In this document: positions 25,797 through 35,274 of the stretch, piece after piece | Numbering within the stretch: the first letter of the stretch is position 1 | Layout: each line of letters starts with the position of its first letter | The notes under the pieces: generated by a model | What the model was told of the DNA's origin: nothing | What the model saw: the letters and a program-made list of their open reading frames with translations, nothing else | Databases searched by the model: none | Source of the DNA: Myxosarcina sp. GA_180221_E-2-1-MAG-40_15 | Lineage (GTDB): Bacteria; Cyanobacteriota; Cyanobacteriia; Cyanobacteriales; Xenococcaceae | Reading direction: 5' to 3' | Length of the DNA: 64,000 nt | Assembly (NCBI GenBank): GCA_020692205.1 | Contig: JAIMKV010000017.1 | Coordinates: forward strand, 1-64,000 | Position numbers and translations under genes: made by a program

Positions 25797-26933
25797 CTAG
25801 ATTAATTTTGTCAAATGTACCCCTGGTGGTAAATCTTCTTCGTTGACGATCGCCTCGTAATCACCAAATTGACGAGGTAGTGTTACCTCTTTTTTAAGCT
25901 GTACTTGGATTCGTTCAAATAGCTTATGGGCTGGTGCGTTACCGAGTTTGGATTCGTGACTAAATATGTATAATCCTCGTGGTGCCATCATACCCCTGCT
26001 GGCACTGCGGTCAAAATCCCACATTTTGATTAGGGCTTCCCAAAATAGTGATAAATCTTCTTGGGTAATGCCTGTTTTCGCTGCTAGACAGGGAGAATAA
26101 AAACCATGTCCTTGGTATAAACCATAAGGAATCATCGTTTTACGTCCGATCGTCTGTAGTTTTTCTCGATCTTTAGCATCAGTTACAGCAACCCTAGTAA
26201 TGGCTAAATCTTGAGGTTGGACTGGATCGAGCGATCGCGCAAAAGTAAGTTGCATTGCACCACGGACTTGTCCTGCATTCAACCCTGTGCTCATCACTGC
26301 ACCAAACATCCGCACGTCATAGAAATTGGCACACATCCATTTTTGGGCTTTTTCAGCGTTAGCACGATTTTTGTCTGGTTTTCCTGCTTTTTTGACTAAT
26401 TCTTTAATGAATTTACTCAGCTTGTTATTTTTAAACAATTCGGTAACTTCATCACGGGCATAAAATTCTTTGATTTCATCATCAGACATGTCACCGCTAT
26501 ATTCTAAAGTCGCATCTACTTCACCTGAATCTTCATCATTATCAGTAAAAGTAAAAGCATCTGGTAAATAGGGTTTTAGTTCTCGTAATGAAGTTAAAAT
26601 TTGCTCATCTTCAACAATTTTACTAGCAGATTTACCAACAGAATTACCAACAGCAACATGGGCGCGATGGATTTGATCGTTAAGTACGCCGTGATGTTCG
26701 ACAAAAATCTTGAGTCGTTCTTTTTCTGTTTCTGTGGCTTCGTATTCGGCATAGGTAGCAATATAGTTGCGAATTTTACGTTTTAAACAGACATCCGTTA
26801 CCAGTCCATGAGAGGTTTCGGCATCAGTACGGGGCATATTTCCGCCATCTGGATCGCCATTGGGATTGCCATCAATAACATCGAATAATAAAACAAAATC
26901 GTGACGATAGTTAGGATTGAGATGATGAGTCAT
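25797..26933 (-). CDS. cas7: type I-C Cascade backbone protein Cas7c (Csd2)
   Basis: A 378-residue Cas7 of subtype I-C, which polymerises along the crRNA spacer. Features are the start NYRHDFVLLFDVIDGNPNGDPDGGNMPR and TDVCLKRKIRNYI, then the thumb and RNA-binding regions (MFGAVMSTGLNAGQVRGAMQLTFARS) and GRKTMIPYGLYQGHGF. It is longer than the usual 280-300 residue Csd2, with an acidic extension around residues 115-190. The gap to cas8c (60 bases) contains a perfect palindrome. Confidence 0.94.
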   Translation of the reverse strand: MTHHLNPNYRHDFVLLFDVIDGNPNGDPDGGNMPRTDAETSHGLVTDVCLKRKIRNYIATYAEYEATETEKERLKIFVEHHGVLNDQIHRAHVAVGNSVGKSASKIVEDEQILTSLRELKPYLPDAFTFTDNDEDSGEVDATLEYSGDMSDDEIKEFYARDEVTELFKNNKLSKFIKELVKKAGKPDKNRANAEKAQKWMCANFYDVRMFGAVMSTGLNAGQVRGAMQLTFARSLDPVQPQDLAITRVAVTDAKDREKLQTIGRKTMIPYGLYQGHGFYSPCLAAKTGITQEDLSLFWEALIKMWDFDRSASRGMMAPRGLYIFSHESKLGNAPAHKLFERIQVQLKKEVTLPRQFGDYEAIVNEEDLPPGVHLTKLI

Positions 26934-26969
26934 AATTAATTCCTTGGGTTTAATTTGTAGGTATTTTCT

Positions 26970-26997
26970 GTAGGGGCGTTTCGTGAAACGCCCCTAC
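26970..26997. repeat. perfect 13-base palindrome overlapping the cas8c stop
   Basis: GTAGGGGCGTTTC (26970-26982) and GAAACGCCCCTAC (26985-26997) form a perfect stem around two bases. The cas8c stop codon (26994-26996) lies inside the right arm. Very similar stems are scattered through many cyanobacterial genomes as far as I recall. Here it may act as an RNA stabiliser or attenuator between cas8c and cas7c. Confidence 0.8.
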
Positions 26998-28676
26998 GTA
27001 AGTTGGTGTTTGTTCTGATTAGCTTTCGCAGCCGCGCGATCGCTTGCCCGTTGATGGTAGTAACCCAAAGCAAATAAACCTTGTTGCTGTAAATTCAGAG
27101 TTTTAGGAAAGGTAGAAAGATTGACGGTAATTTCTTCAACTCTGTCTTCTAAGGCTTTACAAGCACCTGGCATAGTCTTACGTAGCTTGGCTAAATGCGA
27201 TCGCGCACCACGCATTAAGGAAGGAAAGGCATTGGCAGGAGTGCTTGATGCTGCACCATAATAGCGATCAGTAAGAGAAGCATTAACTGAACCAATTGCA
27301 GTTCTTTGAGTTGCTTCTAATACGGCTAATAATCTCCCACAATAATAAGCAGCGCGATCGCCACCTGCTAAATTAGGATTGAGGTTTAACTGTTCCATAT
27401 CTCTCATCATTTGGTTTCGATTAGAATCGCTGGAGAAAATTAATTTAATTAGTACAGCACGAGGATAAGTAATCTCTCTTTCTACAAGGTTGCGTCGTAC
27501 CAGTTTGAGCAACAATTCATCAGGCAGGCGATCGCCATGTAACGCACTCCGAATTAAAGTAGTTGGTACTTTTGGCTGCATTTCTTTGGCTGCATCTCGA
27601 TATACACTAGCTGCTAGAGTGTAAGCACCAAGAGGTCGATGTTCTGCGCCATAGGAATCAACTATTCGTTGTTTCTGAAACCAAGCTGTTAAATTAGCTT
27701 CCACATTAGGAACAGTAGTTTCCAACCAATCTCTAACTACTGCACGGGCATTATTAGCAGTTAAAGACAATCCGTAAAACTGATTTTCATTCAGGCTTGA
27801 TGCTTGTTTGGCAGTGAATGGAGATTGTAATAAGTTGGCAACTGCTTGCGGATCTGGTTTATCTAGAAATGTGAGAGGATTAAAACCTGTCTCTTCCTTC
27901 GTCCAAAAAACATAAACAGTCGAACCAATATAGATGCGCGATCTATTGTCAGCAATCAGTGAATTCAACGCTTTAGCAAATTTCTCAGCAGCATCTCTAG
28001 AAATTGGTGAAGTCAGAGAGTTTTGTAATCCATAAGACATAAAAGCAGAGGAATTAGCAGAAACTAATGCCGTACCTGAAGGTTGTCCGCCGATTACACC
28101 TTTAACTAGAAAAGGCAATCGTTTTTCTACAGAGGTAACTTCGCCTGTAATTAGACAAGTCATAACTGGATTACTTTTATCTGAGTCTTCAGCAGTTTCT
28201 CCAGAAGTATATTTTGCCCAAAATTCTTCGATCTTATGCCAGCTTTCCCCAGCATTAGAGGGAATTACGCTACCAACGCGAAATGTTATTACTTCACTAG
28301 GATCGAAGTCTTGAGGTAATTCGGCTTTAGCCTTATCTATTTCCGATGAATTGAGAAATGCTGCAATTGTCTTGACTACAGATTCTTGTGTCTCGTTGGC
28401 GCATTTATGAATTAAATTTTTAAACTGTTTGTGACACTCTTTTACTCGTTCGGGTTTTGATGTTTTTTTGGGAATACCAAGAACATATTCTCCTGTATCT
28501 GCCAGTAATTTCGGGCTTATTGCTACAGTACGACCAATATGAGGCGTTGTCATAATTGTTCCCCATTTGGCTTCTTGGGATTTGAGACAAACAAATCCTT
28601 CAAATTCACCATCGGGAGATAAATCGATTAACCACGCGATTTTATTTACGCCGTACATCGCAGGTGGTAACTCCAT
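26994..28676 (-). CDS. cas8c: type I-C Cascade large subunit Cas8c (Csd1)
   Basis: A 560-residue Cas8c, which recognises the PAM and recruits Cas3. It opens with the Csd1-like phrase YGVNKIAWLIDLSPDGEFEGFV and has C-terminal helical repeats. Motifs include CLITGEV, LPFLVKGVIGGQPSGTALVSANSSAFMSYG and ALGYYHQRASDRAA near the end. It is intact and of normal length. Its final codons run into the 13-base palindrome, so the last few residues may come from that sequence. It is 26 bases downstream of cas5c. Confidence 0.93.
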   Translation of the reverse strand: MELPPAMYGVNKIAWLIDLSPDGEFEGFVCLKSQEAKWGTIMTTPHIGRTVAISPKLLADTGEYVLGIPKKTSKPERVKECHKQFKNLIHKCANETQESVVKTIAAFLNSSEIDKAKAELPQDFDPSEVITFRVGSVIPSNAGESWHKIEEFWAKYTSGETAEDSDKSNPVMTCLITGEVTSVEKRLPFLVKGVIGGQPSGTALVSANSSAFMSYGLQNSLTSPISRDAAEKFAKALNSLIADNRSRIYIGSTVYVFWTKEETGFNPLTFLDKPDPQAVANLLQSPFTAKQASSLNENQFYGLSLTANNARAVVRDWLETTVPNVEANLTAWFQKQRIVDSYGAEHRPLGAYTLAASVYRDAAKEMQPKVPTTLIRSALHGDRLPDELLLKLVRRNLVEREITYPRAVLIKLIFSSDSNRNQMMRDMEQLNLNPNLAGGDRAAYYCGRLLAVLEATQRTAIGSVNASLTDRYYGAASSTPANAFPSLMRGARSHLAKLRKTMPGACKALEDRVEEITVNLSTFPKTLNLQQQGLFALGYYHQRASDRAAAKANQNKHQLT

Positions 28677-28702
28677 GCGATTGTCGGCATATTCTTTATA
28701 AT

Positions 28703-29389
28703 CTAGTTAGAATCATCAGGAATCCTCAAAACGCCATTTTCCAAACGCGCCCGAAAAAACTTCGGTTGTGCTTTGCCTTTAGTAACTTTTCCACCTGTTT
28801 CATCATGGGTCAAATATTCTATGGTCGATCCTGTAGAATCAGCCATAAACTCAACATCCAAAAGCATTAAACCCAATTCGTCACTGCGATCTATCGGTTG
28901 ATCTTTCGACTCTGGCAAGCCAAAAAAAGCACTAAATTCACGAGTTCCTAAATAGGGTTGATGATGACATTGCCCTCTTTTGACTCGACGACGAAATTGG
29001 TCGCGATATTTAGCAGGATTAGCGTTAGCATGAGGTTTAAGCTGGATATCTGCTTTGATAATGTAAGCCACATCTCGCAATCCTAAAGTATGGCGTTGAG
29101 CGCGATCATCATCAGCAAAATAGCGATATTCTGGGTTTTTCGCCGAGCGATCGCTTTGCCAATTATTAATTTCATTACGAAAGATGGAAAAGTGCTGAAT
29201 TGGCTTAAGTACTAAAATTTCCTTTATTTTCCAAACAAACTCGGGTTTCCAAAAAATCGCTTCTAAAACACCACGGGCAGCACTTGGTGTTATTACTTCG
29301 TAACTCACTCTCTCGGCACAAAATTCTGGGCGCGTAAAGCAAGCTAAATCACTCCAAACTTTGATAGTTAAAGGTGAATCTGTTGTCAT
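28703..29389 (-). CDS. cas5: type I-C crRNA-processing subunit Cas5c (Cas5d)
   Basis: A 228-residue Cas5 of the I-C type, which in this subtype replaces Cas6, cuts the pre-crRNA and binds the 5' handle. It shows the expected opening IKVWSDLACFTRPEFCAERVSYEVITPSAARGVLEAIFW and the basic TLGLRDVAYIIKADI and FRRRVKRGQC regions. Length is typical. No separate cas6 gene is present, as expected. A relic of a cas3 end lies between this gene and cas3. Confidence 0.94.
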   Translation of the reverse strand: MTTDSPLTIKVWSDLACFTRPEFCAERVSYEVITPSAARGVLEAIFWKPEFVWKIKEILVLKPIQHFSIFRNEINNWQSDRSAKNPEYRYFADDDRAQRHTLGLRDVAYIIKADIQLKPHANANPAKYRDQFRRRVKRGQCHHQPYLGTREFSAFFGLPESKDQPIDRSDELGLMLLDVEFMADSTGSTIEYLTHDETGGKVTKGKAQPKFFRARLENGVLRIPDDSN

Positions 29390-29405
29390 TAATTGGTTTA
29401 CTCCT

Positions 29406-29503
29406 TTAGAGGATTAAATCTGTTGAATCGTAGACAAGATCTTTGTCAGTGATCGCAATTATCCTGATAAATTCATAGTTCCCAATCCAGATCCAAGAAT
29501 CCA
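29406..29503 (-). pseudogene. relic of a second cas3 3' end
   Basis: On the minus strand, 29503 to 29406 encodes LDSWIWIGNYEFIRIIAITD then KDLVYDSTDLIL and a stop. This aligns with the last 30 residues of the intact cas3 next door (GIWVWNGNYDSIKGIAIGD then QAIVYDPADLIF). It has no start and no upstream coding part. The similarity is clear but divergent, so it is a leftover of another cas3 allele or an old duplication rather than a recent copy. Confidence 0.8.
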
Positions 29504-29536
29504 AGATCGATAATTTTAGTTTTTCTTCGTTTAAAT

Positions 29537-31744
29537 TTAGAAGATTAAATCGGCTGGATCGTAGACAATAGCTTGATCACCGATCGCAATTCCTTTGATC
29601 GAGTCATAATTCCCATTCCACACCCAAATACCCGCAGCAATTTGTTCTCTTAGTTCTTCTGTTTGTTTAAATTCTCGACTGCGAAGGTTTACTAGGTAGG
29701 GTTGTAATGCTTTTAAATCTGCTGATTTTAATCCCCGTTGTTTAATGCGTTGGATAATTTTAATAGCGCGATCATCATAGGCGATCGCAACAGGGTTGGT
29801 ATCATCGGGTATTAATTTAAATCTTGCTGCTACTTCTGGATAATCTAGAGATATTCGATATTTTTGAATTTCTTTCCCATCTGTTTCTAAACCTTGATAG
29901 AGACTTTGGAAATATTCGGCAAATATACTCGGATCGTCCCAATCTAAATTCTTTCGTTTTAGTAATCGTATAGTCTCATCTACTGCTTTACGATATTCTC
30001 CTGGTGGAACTTTGCCTTCTTCTGGTTGAAATACAATTACATTTCCTTGATTTAGTTTTCCTTCTCGATTGCATCTTCCTGCTGCTTGGACGATTCGATC
30101 TAACGGTGCGATCGCTCGATATACTAAGGGAAAATCTAAATCTACTCCCGCTTCAACAACTTGGGTAGAAATGAGAATACAAGGTTGGTTATTTTTTAGG
30201 CGATCGCGTACTGTTTGTAAAACTTCTCTTCGATGTTGTCCACATAATAAAGTAGATAAATGAAATAAATTGTCTTCGTCTGTAGAATCGAGTGCATCTA
30301 AAACTTTTAGGGCATCTTTGCGAGTATTTAAAACAATTAAGGCTTGCGATGCTTCACGTCTTGCTAAATCTGCTACTAAATTCTGCCAACTCCAAGCTGT
30401 TTCAGGAATTTGATAAGCAACGCGACTCAAAGTTGAAAAATGTTGTTTAGCTAATTCACTCGGAATAATATCTTGCACGCTTCCAGCAGGAAAACCCTGT
30501 AAATAAGGACTATTGCCTTCAAAAGCTGGTTGAGTTGCCGTACAAAGAACAATACTGACACGATAGCGATCGCACAATTCTTTTAATACACTTAAAATTG
30601 GATCGAGTAAAAAGACTGGTAGAGTCTGGACTTCATCGAGAACAATAACGCTACTAACAATATTGTGTAATTTACGGCATTGACTAGTACGACGAGCAAA
30701 TAAACTTTCAAATAACTGTACTGTCGTAGTTACAATTAATGGCGCATCCCAGTTTTGAGTAGCTAGTCTTGCTATAGCTTGACGCGATCGCGCATCCGAT
30801 TCATTTGCTTCATCTGGTTTGACTGCACTATGATGTTCTAAAACTGCATCCTGCCCAAAGATATCCCGATATACTTCTACTGTTTGTTCGATAATACTGG
30901 TATAAGGTACTGCTACTATTACTCTGTCCAAATTGTGCTTGACTGCATGAGCTAAAGCAAATGCTAAACCGCTACGTGTTTTTCCGCCACCTGTAGGCAC
31001 TGCAAGACGGAATATTCCTGGTTTTAATGATGCTGAATTTAAACAAGCTTGATAGACTTGCGATCGCACTCGATTAACTTCTGTATCTGCTTCTTTTGCT
31101 ACTTTGACTAATAGCTTTTGTTGCTCTTTTTCTAGTGTCTGCCAAAGAATTTGAACCGTAATATTCGATCCTCTTTTTGTGGCATTTTCTGGATCGAAAT
31201 GAGTTTCTGTATCGAGATAATCGGCATCTACCAAGCAGGAAAATAAGATTCTCAGCAATAATTCATAACCGAGATTATCTTTAACCAGATTTTTTAATTG
31301 TTGGTTTATTTCTGGCGTAATATCTAAATCTAATGATTCTGAGCGCGCATTTGCTAAAATCTGCTGATATGTTTCAGTTTTAATTTCAGCTAGGCGATCT
31401 TTCATGTATGCTTGTTGAGGCAAACCGCCATGATGCCCGTAAATCAAAGGGGCGAGCAGCGAAAATTTTTCCGCAGCCAGTTTAGCACCATACTTAGCAT
31501 GAGGAACGCGACTTTTAGGTTCAGAACTATTTGTTTCAGAGGCAATTTTACACTGCTCTAAATACTTTTGAAAATCTGGATTATATTTGCCTAAATCGTG
31601 CCAAAGCCCAGCATAATAAGCAATTTTTCCAGCTTCAAATTTAGTGGCTAATTGTTCGGCGCGATCGGCAACTTTTTCTAAATGAGCTTGTAGTGGATGC
31701 CATTTATCAGAATCTTTTGCTGGAGTATGAGCGTAAAAAGCCAT
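29537..31744 (-). CDS. cas3: CRISPR-associated helicase/nuclease Cas3 (type I-C)
   Basis: A 735-residue Cas3 with an N-terminal HD nuclease and a DExD/H helicase. HD residues are visible as H21 and the pair H49-D50 (WHDLGKYNPDFQ), and further His at HHGG near 104. The helicase has GGGKT at 252-256, LDEVQ at 369-373 in place of the usual DECH, TATQPAF and the late motif STQVVEAGVDLDF. It unwinds and degrades target DNA after Cascade binding. It is the first gene of the operon; no promoter was resolved. It looks intact. Confidence 0.95.
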   Translation of the reverse strand: MAFYAHTPAKDSDKWHPLQAHLEKVADRAEQLATKFEAGKIAYYAGLWHDLGKYNPDFQKYLEQCKIASETNSSEPKSRVPHAKYGAKLAAEKFSLLAPLIYGHHGGLPQQAYMKDRLAEIKTETYQQILANARSESLDLDITPEINQQLKNLVKDNLGYELLLRILFSCLVDADYLDTETHFDPENATKRGSNITVQILWQTLEKEQQKLLVKVAKEADTEVNRVRSQVYQACLNSASLKPGIFRLAVPTGGGKTRSGLAFALAHAVKHNLDRVIVAVPYTSIIEQTVEVYRDIFGQDAVLEHHSAVKPDEANESDARSRQAIARLATQNWDAPLIVTTTVQLFESLFARRTSQCRKLHNIVSSVIVLDEVQTLPVFLLDPILSVLKELCDRYRVSIVLCTATQPAFEGNSPYLQGFPAGSVQDIIPSELAKQHFSTLSRVAYQIPETAWSWQNLVADLARREASQALIVLNTRKDALKVLDALDSTDEDNLFHLSTLLCGQHRREVLQTVRDRLKNNQPCILISTQVVEAGVDLDFPLVYRAIAPLDRIVQAAGRCNREGKLNQGNVIVFQPEEGKVPPGEYRKAVDETIRLLKRKNLDWDDPSIFAEYFQSLYQGLETDGKEIQKYRISLDYPEVAARFKLIPDDTNPVAIAYDDRAIKIIQRIKQRGLKSADLKALQPYLVNLRSREFKQTEELREQIAAGIWVWNGNYDSIKGIAIGDQAIVYDPADLIF

Positions 31745-31833
31745 AGGTTGATCAAGATCAAATAACTAGATCAAGATATTATTTTATCCTGGCGTAGCTA
31801 GATGGCGATCGCTCTTTTAGCTTGAATAAAACA

Positions 31834-31855
31834 AGTTCCTCAGAATTGAGGAACT
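31834..31855 (-). terminator. factor-independent terminator of aminotransferase gene
   Basis: AGTTCCTCA and TGAGGAACT form a perfect nine-pair stem around four bases. On the minus strand it is followed by TTGTTTTATTC. It lies just past the aminotransferase stop at 31878. Confidence 0.8.
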
Positions 31856-31877
31856 CAAGAAATTAACTTAAATAAAT

Positions 31878-33017
31878 TTAAACTAAGGCAGCCGCAGCAG
31901 CTTTAACTCCAGACTTGGACTCAAAATCATAGTTGAGTTCGGTTAAAGTAGCTTCTAAGCAAGAAATCGTCATCAGAATATCGCGATCGCTAACAAAGCC
32001 TAGATGACCAATACGGAAGATCTTACCTTTGAGATGATCTTGTCCCCCTGCTAAGGCAATATCATACTTTTGACGCATCGTGGCTCTAATTGCTTCAGCA
32101 TCATCGCTTTGAATCGCCGTTACCGCAGTACTGGCAGCGTTATCAGGTGCAAGTAAGCCTAGTCCAAGCGCTTTGGCAGCAGCGCGAGTAGCTTGAGTTA
32201 AACGCCCATGACGAGCAAAGATATTTTCCAAACCTTCTCGCTGCATCATTTGCAGGGCAGTTTGTAGACCAAACATTAAGTTGATCGGCGGAGTAAAGGG
32301 ACTACTGTCTTTGGCGTTAGCTTTTTTATATTTACCCAAATCCATATAGAAACGGGGAAACTTACTAGTTTCGTAAGCCTGCCATGCTTTCTCACTGACG
32401 GAGATAAAGCCCATCCCTGGAGGAATCATGTAGCCTTTTTGTGAACCAGATGCCACTACATCTAGTCCCCAGTCATCAATAGGTAGGTTGTACGCACCCA
32501 GGCTAGTTACAGCATCGACAATAATTAAAGCTTCACCATGTGCCTTAACGTGCCGATTAATAGTTTCTAGATCATTGAGTACCCCCGCCGAAGTTTCCGA
32601 ATGGGTAATGACCACCGCTTTGATTTCTTTGTTGGTATCGGCTTCTAACTTGGTGCGAATCTCTTCAGGATCTAGAGGTGTTCCCCAGTCTGAGGTAATA
32701 CGTTCGGTTTGCAGACCAAATACTTCGCAGATCTGCGCCCAGCGATCGCCAAATTTACCGTTGACACCAACTAAAACGCGATCGCCAGGACTAAGGAAGT
32801 TAATCATTCCCGCTTCCATTGCCCCAGTACCTGATACGTTGAGAGATAGTACTTCGTTCCTAGTTTGATGTAGCCACTTGAGATTTTGATTAATCTCAGC
32901 AATAATCTTGCTAAAATCACCGCTACGGTGTCCGATGGGATGTTTGCCTAAAGAAATCAATACTTTCTCTGGGACTGGAGTGGGCCCAGGAATCATTAAC
33001 ATATGCTTGTCTTCCAT
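31878..33017 (-). CDS. alanine-glyoxylate-type aminotransferase
   Basis: A 379-residue class V PLP aminotransferase of the serine/alanine-glyoxylate group; cyanobacterial members were long called the small subunit of a soluble hydrogenase, wrongly. The start IPGPTPVPEKVLISLGKHPIGHR is typical. VTHSETSAGVLND and VDAVTSLGAYNLP bind PLP, and the Schiff-base lysine is in SGSQKGYMIPPG. It probably serves photorespiratory glyoxylate conversion to glycine. AAGGACG before the ATG is a ribosome site, and a clean terminator follows. Confidence 0.9.
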   Translation of the reverse strand: MEDKHMLMIPGPTPVPEKVLISLGKHPIGHRSGDFSKIIAEINQNLKWLHQTRNEVLSLNVSGTGAMEAGMINFLSPGDRVLVGVNGKFGDRWAQICEVFGLQTERITSDWGTPLDPEEIRTKLEADTNKEIKAVVITHSETSAGVLNDLETINRHVKAHGEALIIVDAVTSLGAYNLPIDDWGLDVVASGSQKGYMIPPGMGFISVSEKAWQAYETSKFPRFYMDLGKYKKANAKDSSPFTPPINLMFGLQTALQMMQREGLENIFARHGRLTQATRAAAKALGLGLLAPDNAASTAVTAIQSDDAEAIRATMRQKYDIALAGGQDHLKGKIFRIGHLGFVSDRDILMTISCLEATLTELNYDFESKSGVKAAAAALV

Positions 33018-33227
33018 GAAGTCGTCCTTTGTATTCAGCTAGTCGAGTCGTTCATTTTATCTTATGGTAATCGGGTAATTAATTGTATTTCCTAAAAAAA
33101 TTAGTAGAAGTTTACTTTACTTAGTAATTAAAATTCTTATCAAGAAGGATTAAGAGCCAGATATATAATTAGCTTTTCATGGGAAGATAAAATACTGCTT
33201 TTCTAAAACTAAATTGAGGTTTAAACC

Positions 33228-33866
33228 ATGGCTCAACTCAGATTAGGCGATACTGTGCCTGATTTTACTCAAGCTTCCAACATGGGGGATATTTCCTTTT
33301 ACGAATGGGCTGGAGATAGCTGGGTAGTTCTTTTCTCTCACCCTGCTGACTATACTCCTGTCTGCACTACTGAATTAGGGGAAGTAGCCAAACTGAGAGG
33401 GGAATTTGACAAACGTAACGTTAAAACTATCGCTTTAAGCGTTGATGATGTAGATTCCCACAAAGGTTGGATTGGGGATATCGACGAAACTCAAGGGACA
33501 AAAGTTGATTACCCAATTTTGGCGGATGCAGACAAAAAGGTTTCTGATCTTTATGACATGATTCATCCCAATGCTAACGCTAAGGTTACAGTCCGTTCAG
33601 TATTTATTATTGACCCCAACAAAAAATTACGCTTAACTTTAACTTATCCTCCAAGTACAGGTCGTAATTTTCCCGAAATTCTCAGGGTAATTGATTCTCT
33701 ACAGTTAACTGACAACTATCAGGTGGCAACTCCCGTGAACTGGAAAGATGGTGAAGATGTAGTGGTTTCTCCAGCTATTTCTACTGAAGAAGCTAAACAA
33801 AAATTTCCGAAAGGCGTTGAAGAAATCAAGCCCTACTTGCGTATGACTCCTCAGCCTGATAAATAA
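33228..33866 (+). CDS. 1-Cys peroxiredoxin (Prx6 type)
   Basis: A 212-residue peroxiredoxin. The catalytic motif HPADYTPVCTTE is complete, with peroxidatic C46 and Thr43, and the long C-terminal domain (INWKDGEDVVV-like VNWKDGEDVVVSPAIS) marks the 1-Cys Prx6 class. It reduces peroxides in the cytoplasm. There is no resolving Cys apart from it. The gene stands alone, with an inverted repeat terminator at 33899-33931. Confidence 0.95.
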   Translation: MAQLRLGDTVPDFTQASNMGDISFYEWAGDSWVVLFSHPADYTPVCTTELGEVAKLRGEFDKRNVKTIALSVDDVDSHKGWIGDIDETQGTKVDYPILADADKKVSDLYDMIHPNANAKVTVRSVFIIDPNKKLRLTLTYPPSTGRNFPEILRVIDSLQLTDNYQVATPVNWKDGEDVVVSPAISTEEAKQKFPKGVEEIKPYLRMTPQPDK

Positions 33867-33898
33867 GACTAAACAACTACCAGTTTAGCTAATCAAAG

Positions 33899-33931
33899 AA
33901 ACTAAGGGGAGGGACAATCTTCCCTTAGTTT
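33899..33931 (+). terminator. terminator of peroxiredoxin gene
   Basis: AAACTAAGGG and CCCTTAGTTT pair around a 13-base loop, followed by TATTGATTTTT, 32 bases past the stop. The A-rich left side also allows use for the converging truB transcript. Confidence 0.75.
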
Positions 33932-33943
33932 ATTGATTTTTAA

Positions 33944-34879
33944 CTAGCTTTTAGTCAAATTTTCGGCAAACGAAACTACCTTTGGCTTGAGTTTAAGTAT
34001 CTCATTGCGTTTAAATAAAATACTGATGCCAAGAAAAGTTCCCCGTGCTGAATAAGTCACCAAATAACATTCTGGATAAAATGCGGTTATTTCTCTGCTG
34101 CTAGTTACTGCTTGATTTAAATCTACTAATTGACCCTGACACCATCGCTGAGCATCTTCATCTGTTAGGGTTACAGCATCTAAATGATTGAGAATTAAAG
34201 TAGGCTCAATTAAACTAAAAGTCTGCTGTTGTAATTGGCTGGCTATCTCTTCAAAAGTAAGACTGTCCTTAAGCTGCATTCCGCAGCTTTCGATCCGAAT
34301 GAGATTAGCTAGAGTACCACCTACTCCTAAATTATTACCTAAGTCCCGTGCGATCGCTCTAATATATGTACCAGGACTACAGTAAACATCGATTTCTAGT
34401 TCGTAGAAATCTGTTTTATATGTATTAAGTAGTTCGATTTTGCTAATAGTTACAGTTCTTGGTTCTACCGTTATTGCTTCACCTTTTCTGGCTAATTCAT
34501 ACAGTTTTCTGCCATTTTGCTTAATTGCGCTGTAGATTGGTGGCACTTGCTCAATTGTACCCACAAAATTATTTAGGCTATCTATAATTTGGCTTGGGGC
34601 AAGATTAAATTCTGTATTGCTGTTAATTATCTCTCCTGCCAAATCATCAGTAGCGGTAGTTACCCCTAAACGGATTCGGGCGCGATAAACTTTGGGTTCA
34701 GGCAAAAATTGTAGCAGCTTGGTAGCTTTTCCTACTGCTACAGGTAATACTCCCGTTGCTGTGGGGTCAAGAGTGCCTCCATGCCCAATTTTTTTAGTCT
34801 TGAGCAGTTTTCGTAACTTGGCAATGCAATCGTGGGAAGTAAATCCAACTGGTTTATTTAAATTGATCAAACCAAACAT
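33944..34879 (-). CDS. truB: tRNA pseudouridine-55 synthase TruB
   Basis: A 311-residue TruB, which makes pseudouridine 55 in the T loop of tRNAs. It has the start GLINLNKPVGFTSHDCI, the catalytic block GHGGTLDPTATGVLPVAVGKATK with Asp38, and the later YELARKGEAI and CSPGTYIRAIARDLG motifs. The C-terminal extension (from about residue 225) is a PUA-like or cyanobacteria-specific tail. It converges on the peroxiredoxin gene. Confidence 0.95.
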   Translation of the reverse strand: MFGLINLNKPVGFTSHDCIAKLRKLLKTKKIGHGGTLDPTATGVLPVAVGKATKLLQFLPEPKVYRARIRLGVTTATDDLAGEIINSNTEFNLAPSQIIDSLNNFVGTIEQVPPIYSAIKQNGRKLYELARKGEAITVEPRTVTISKIELLNTYKTDFYELEIDVYCSPGTYIRAIARDLGNNLGVGGTLANLIRIESCGMQLKDSLTFEEIASQLQQQTFSLIEPTLILNHLDAVTLTDEDAQRWCQGQLVDLNQAVTSSREITAFYPECYLVTYSARGTFLGISILFKRNEILKLKPKVVSFAENLTKS

Positions 34880-35274
34880 CTAAAAACTCAATTATTATAT
34901 ATTTAAACCAAGGCAATTTTAGCTGAATTTAAAGCAAATCTTGAGCAAAAATAACCTAAAAATAGCGAGATTTTAAGCAGAGTTATAGATTTAATATCAC
35001 TTAAATTGAGCGATATAGTTGAGGCTTAACCAACAAGAATAATCTTTACTGCCATTAATCATTTAACACTTCTTATTGTAATTAGCTGTGAAAATACATA
35101 CTATTGTTTATAATAGTTAATAGATATTTTATTGATATTTAGGTAAAGAATAACTAATAGCTAAAGCGTGGCTTAATATATATCAATTTTATCAGCTCAA
35201 ATTTCGCATTGAAATAAAGAATCTTACTAGCTAAAATTCTTTATACTTGGCAGACTCGTAGTCATGATCGTTCA
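34880..35274. other. 395-base AT-rich intergenic region
   Basis: Lies upstream of both truB (minus) and the ATPase gene (plus), so it must contain two divergent promoters. Several TATAAT-like hexamers (for example TTGTTTATAATAG near 35104) are seen, but none can be assigned. No gene was found. Confidence 0.35.
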
